Made by a program: the position numbers and the translations under genes. Under the pieces are notes generated by a model. The model was not told the origin of the DNA. It was given only the letters and a program-made list of their open reading frames with translations, and made no database searches. 16,544 nt of DNA from Pseudomonadota bacterium (GTDB taxonomy: Bacteria > Pseudomonadota > Gammaproteobacteria > Enterobacterales > Enterobacteriaceae). This document shows positions 16,256 through 16,544 of the stretch, in pieces (within the stretch, counting starts at the first letter, position 1; each line of letters begins with the position of its first letter). The stretch spans positions 1-16,544 of the forward strand of contig JAFACP010000019.1 in assembly GCA_023425455.1 (NCBI GenBank), in the 5' to 3' direction.

Positions 16256-16544
16256 AATTATCTCCCTGTTCAGTATGGCTATCGTTGATTGCCACCCTTC
16301 ACGAAGCGTGAGGCGCTCCGTCTGTATACATGCAAGCGATTGTAACAGCACGTTTACTGATGTCCACGAGTAGCATTGCCGACGGTCATTACCGTCACGA
16401 TGATCTCAGCATAGCCTGGCCTGATGATTTCGTTTCGCGGGCAATGGTAGCGTGCCTGCGCAAGAGATGTATCGCCTTTGTTGCCATTGCAACGAATTTA
16501 AGAGCATCCCCACGGGCAATTTACCAAAAGCCGCTACGCTTAAC
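16256..16544. other. mlaA upstream region, no gene seen
   Basis: This 289-base stretch holds no convincing coding region. Visible structure: the mlaA Shine-Dalgarno, a CTTCACG-AAG-CGTGAGG hairpin (16297-16313) in the probable mlaA leader, and a GACGG/CCGTC hairpin near 16380-16395. A GCAATGG/CCATTGC inverted repeat (16441-16447 and 16484-16490) is also present. By E. coli synteny (from memory) yfdC would start to the right, so this is probably a divergent promoter region. No clear promoter was found for either direction. Confidence 0.6.

Noticed and set aside
16441..16490. GCAATGG...CCATTGC inverted repeat
   Set aside because: Seven-base arms 36 bases apart are expected by chance; no other signal supports an operator or attachment site.
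1..16544. A novel defence, mobile or biosynthetic system
   Set aside because: All coding regions are recognised as E. coli-like core genes in conserved order; no repeats arrays, transposases, integrases, phage genes or unexplained gene clusters were seen.

Overview
This window is a stretch of enterobacterial core chromosome. The proteins are recognisable, nearly full-length orthologues of Escherichia coli K-12 genes, recalled from memory because no search could be run. They keep the E. coli order: yfcJ (partial) - fabB - mnmC - yfcL - epmC - yfcA - mepA - aroC - prmB - smrB - sixA - fadJ - fadI - yfcZ - fadL - mlaA. Small protein differences and GC-rich coding DNA suggest a non-Escherichia member of the Enterobacteriaceae (Enterobacter, Lelliottia or Leclercia-like); the genus cannot be fixed from this alone. 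I see no insertion sequence, prophage, CRISPR array, integron, tRNA, rRNA or toxin-antitoxin locus, and no foreign-looking island.

Left part (1-3790): the N-terminal codons of the MFS transporter yfcJ, then fabB on the minus strand with a clear intrinsic terminator. The fabB promoter has a FabR-type palindrome in its spacer and a FadR-type site over its -35. mnmC, a bifunctional tRNA wobble-uridine modification enzyme, diverges from fabB.

Middle part (3794-8345): a tightly packed minus-strand run prmB > aroC > mepA > yfcA > epmC > yfcL, with stop/start overlaps at mepA/yfcA and yfcA/epmC. It carries genes for ribosomal protein uL3 methylation, chorismate synthesis, peptidoglycan cross-link cleavage, a TauE/SafE membrane protein, EF-P hydroxylation and an uncharacterised small protein. 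smrB (nuclease acting on collided ribosomes) diverges from prmB and converges on sixA (phosphohistidine phosphatase).

Right part (9637-16544): the fatty-acid region. fadI-fadJ is a translationally overlapping minus-strand operon with a FadR-type operator at its presumed start site. yfcZ, a small cysteine-rich protein of unknown function, follows with its own terminator. fadL (outer-membrane long-chain fatty acid channel) has two FadR-type operators and a perfect 8-nt match to the RybB sRNA seed early in its coding region. A strong bidirectional terminator separates fadL from mlaA, the outer-membrane lipoprotein of phospholipid retrograde transport. The last 289 bases upstream of mlaA hold no gene.

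The genes form two themes: membrane lipid synthesis, uptake, degradation and asymmetry (fabB, fadI, fadJ, fadL, mlaA, with FadR-type sites at three promoters), and translation quality or modification (mnmC, epmC, prmB, smrB). No novel multi-gene system is evident. The best leads are small: the RybB seed in fadL, the CRP-like site between yfcZ and fadL, the unexplained promoter/terminator pair between fadJ and sixA, and the unknown proteins YfcZ and YfcL.
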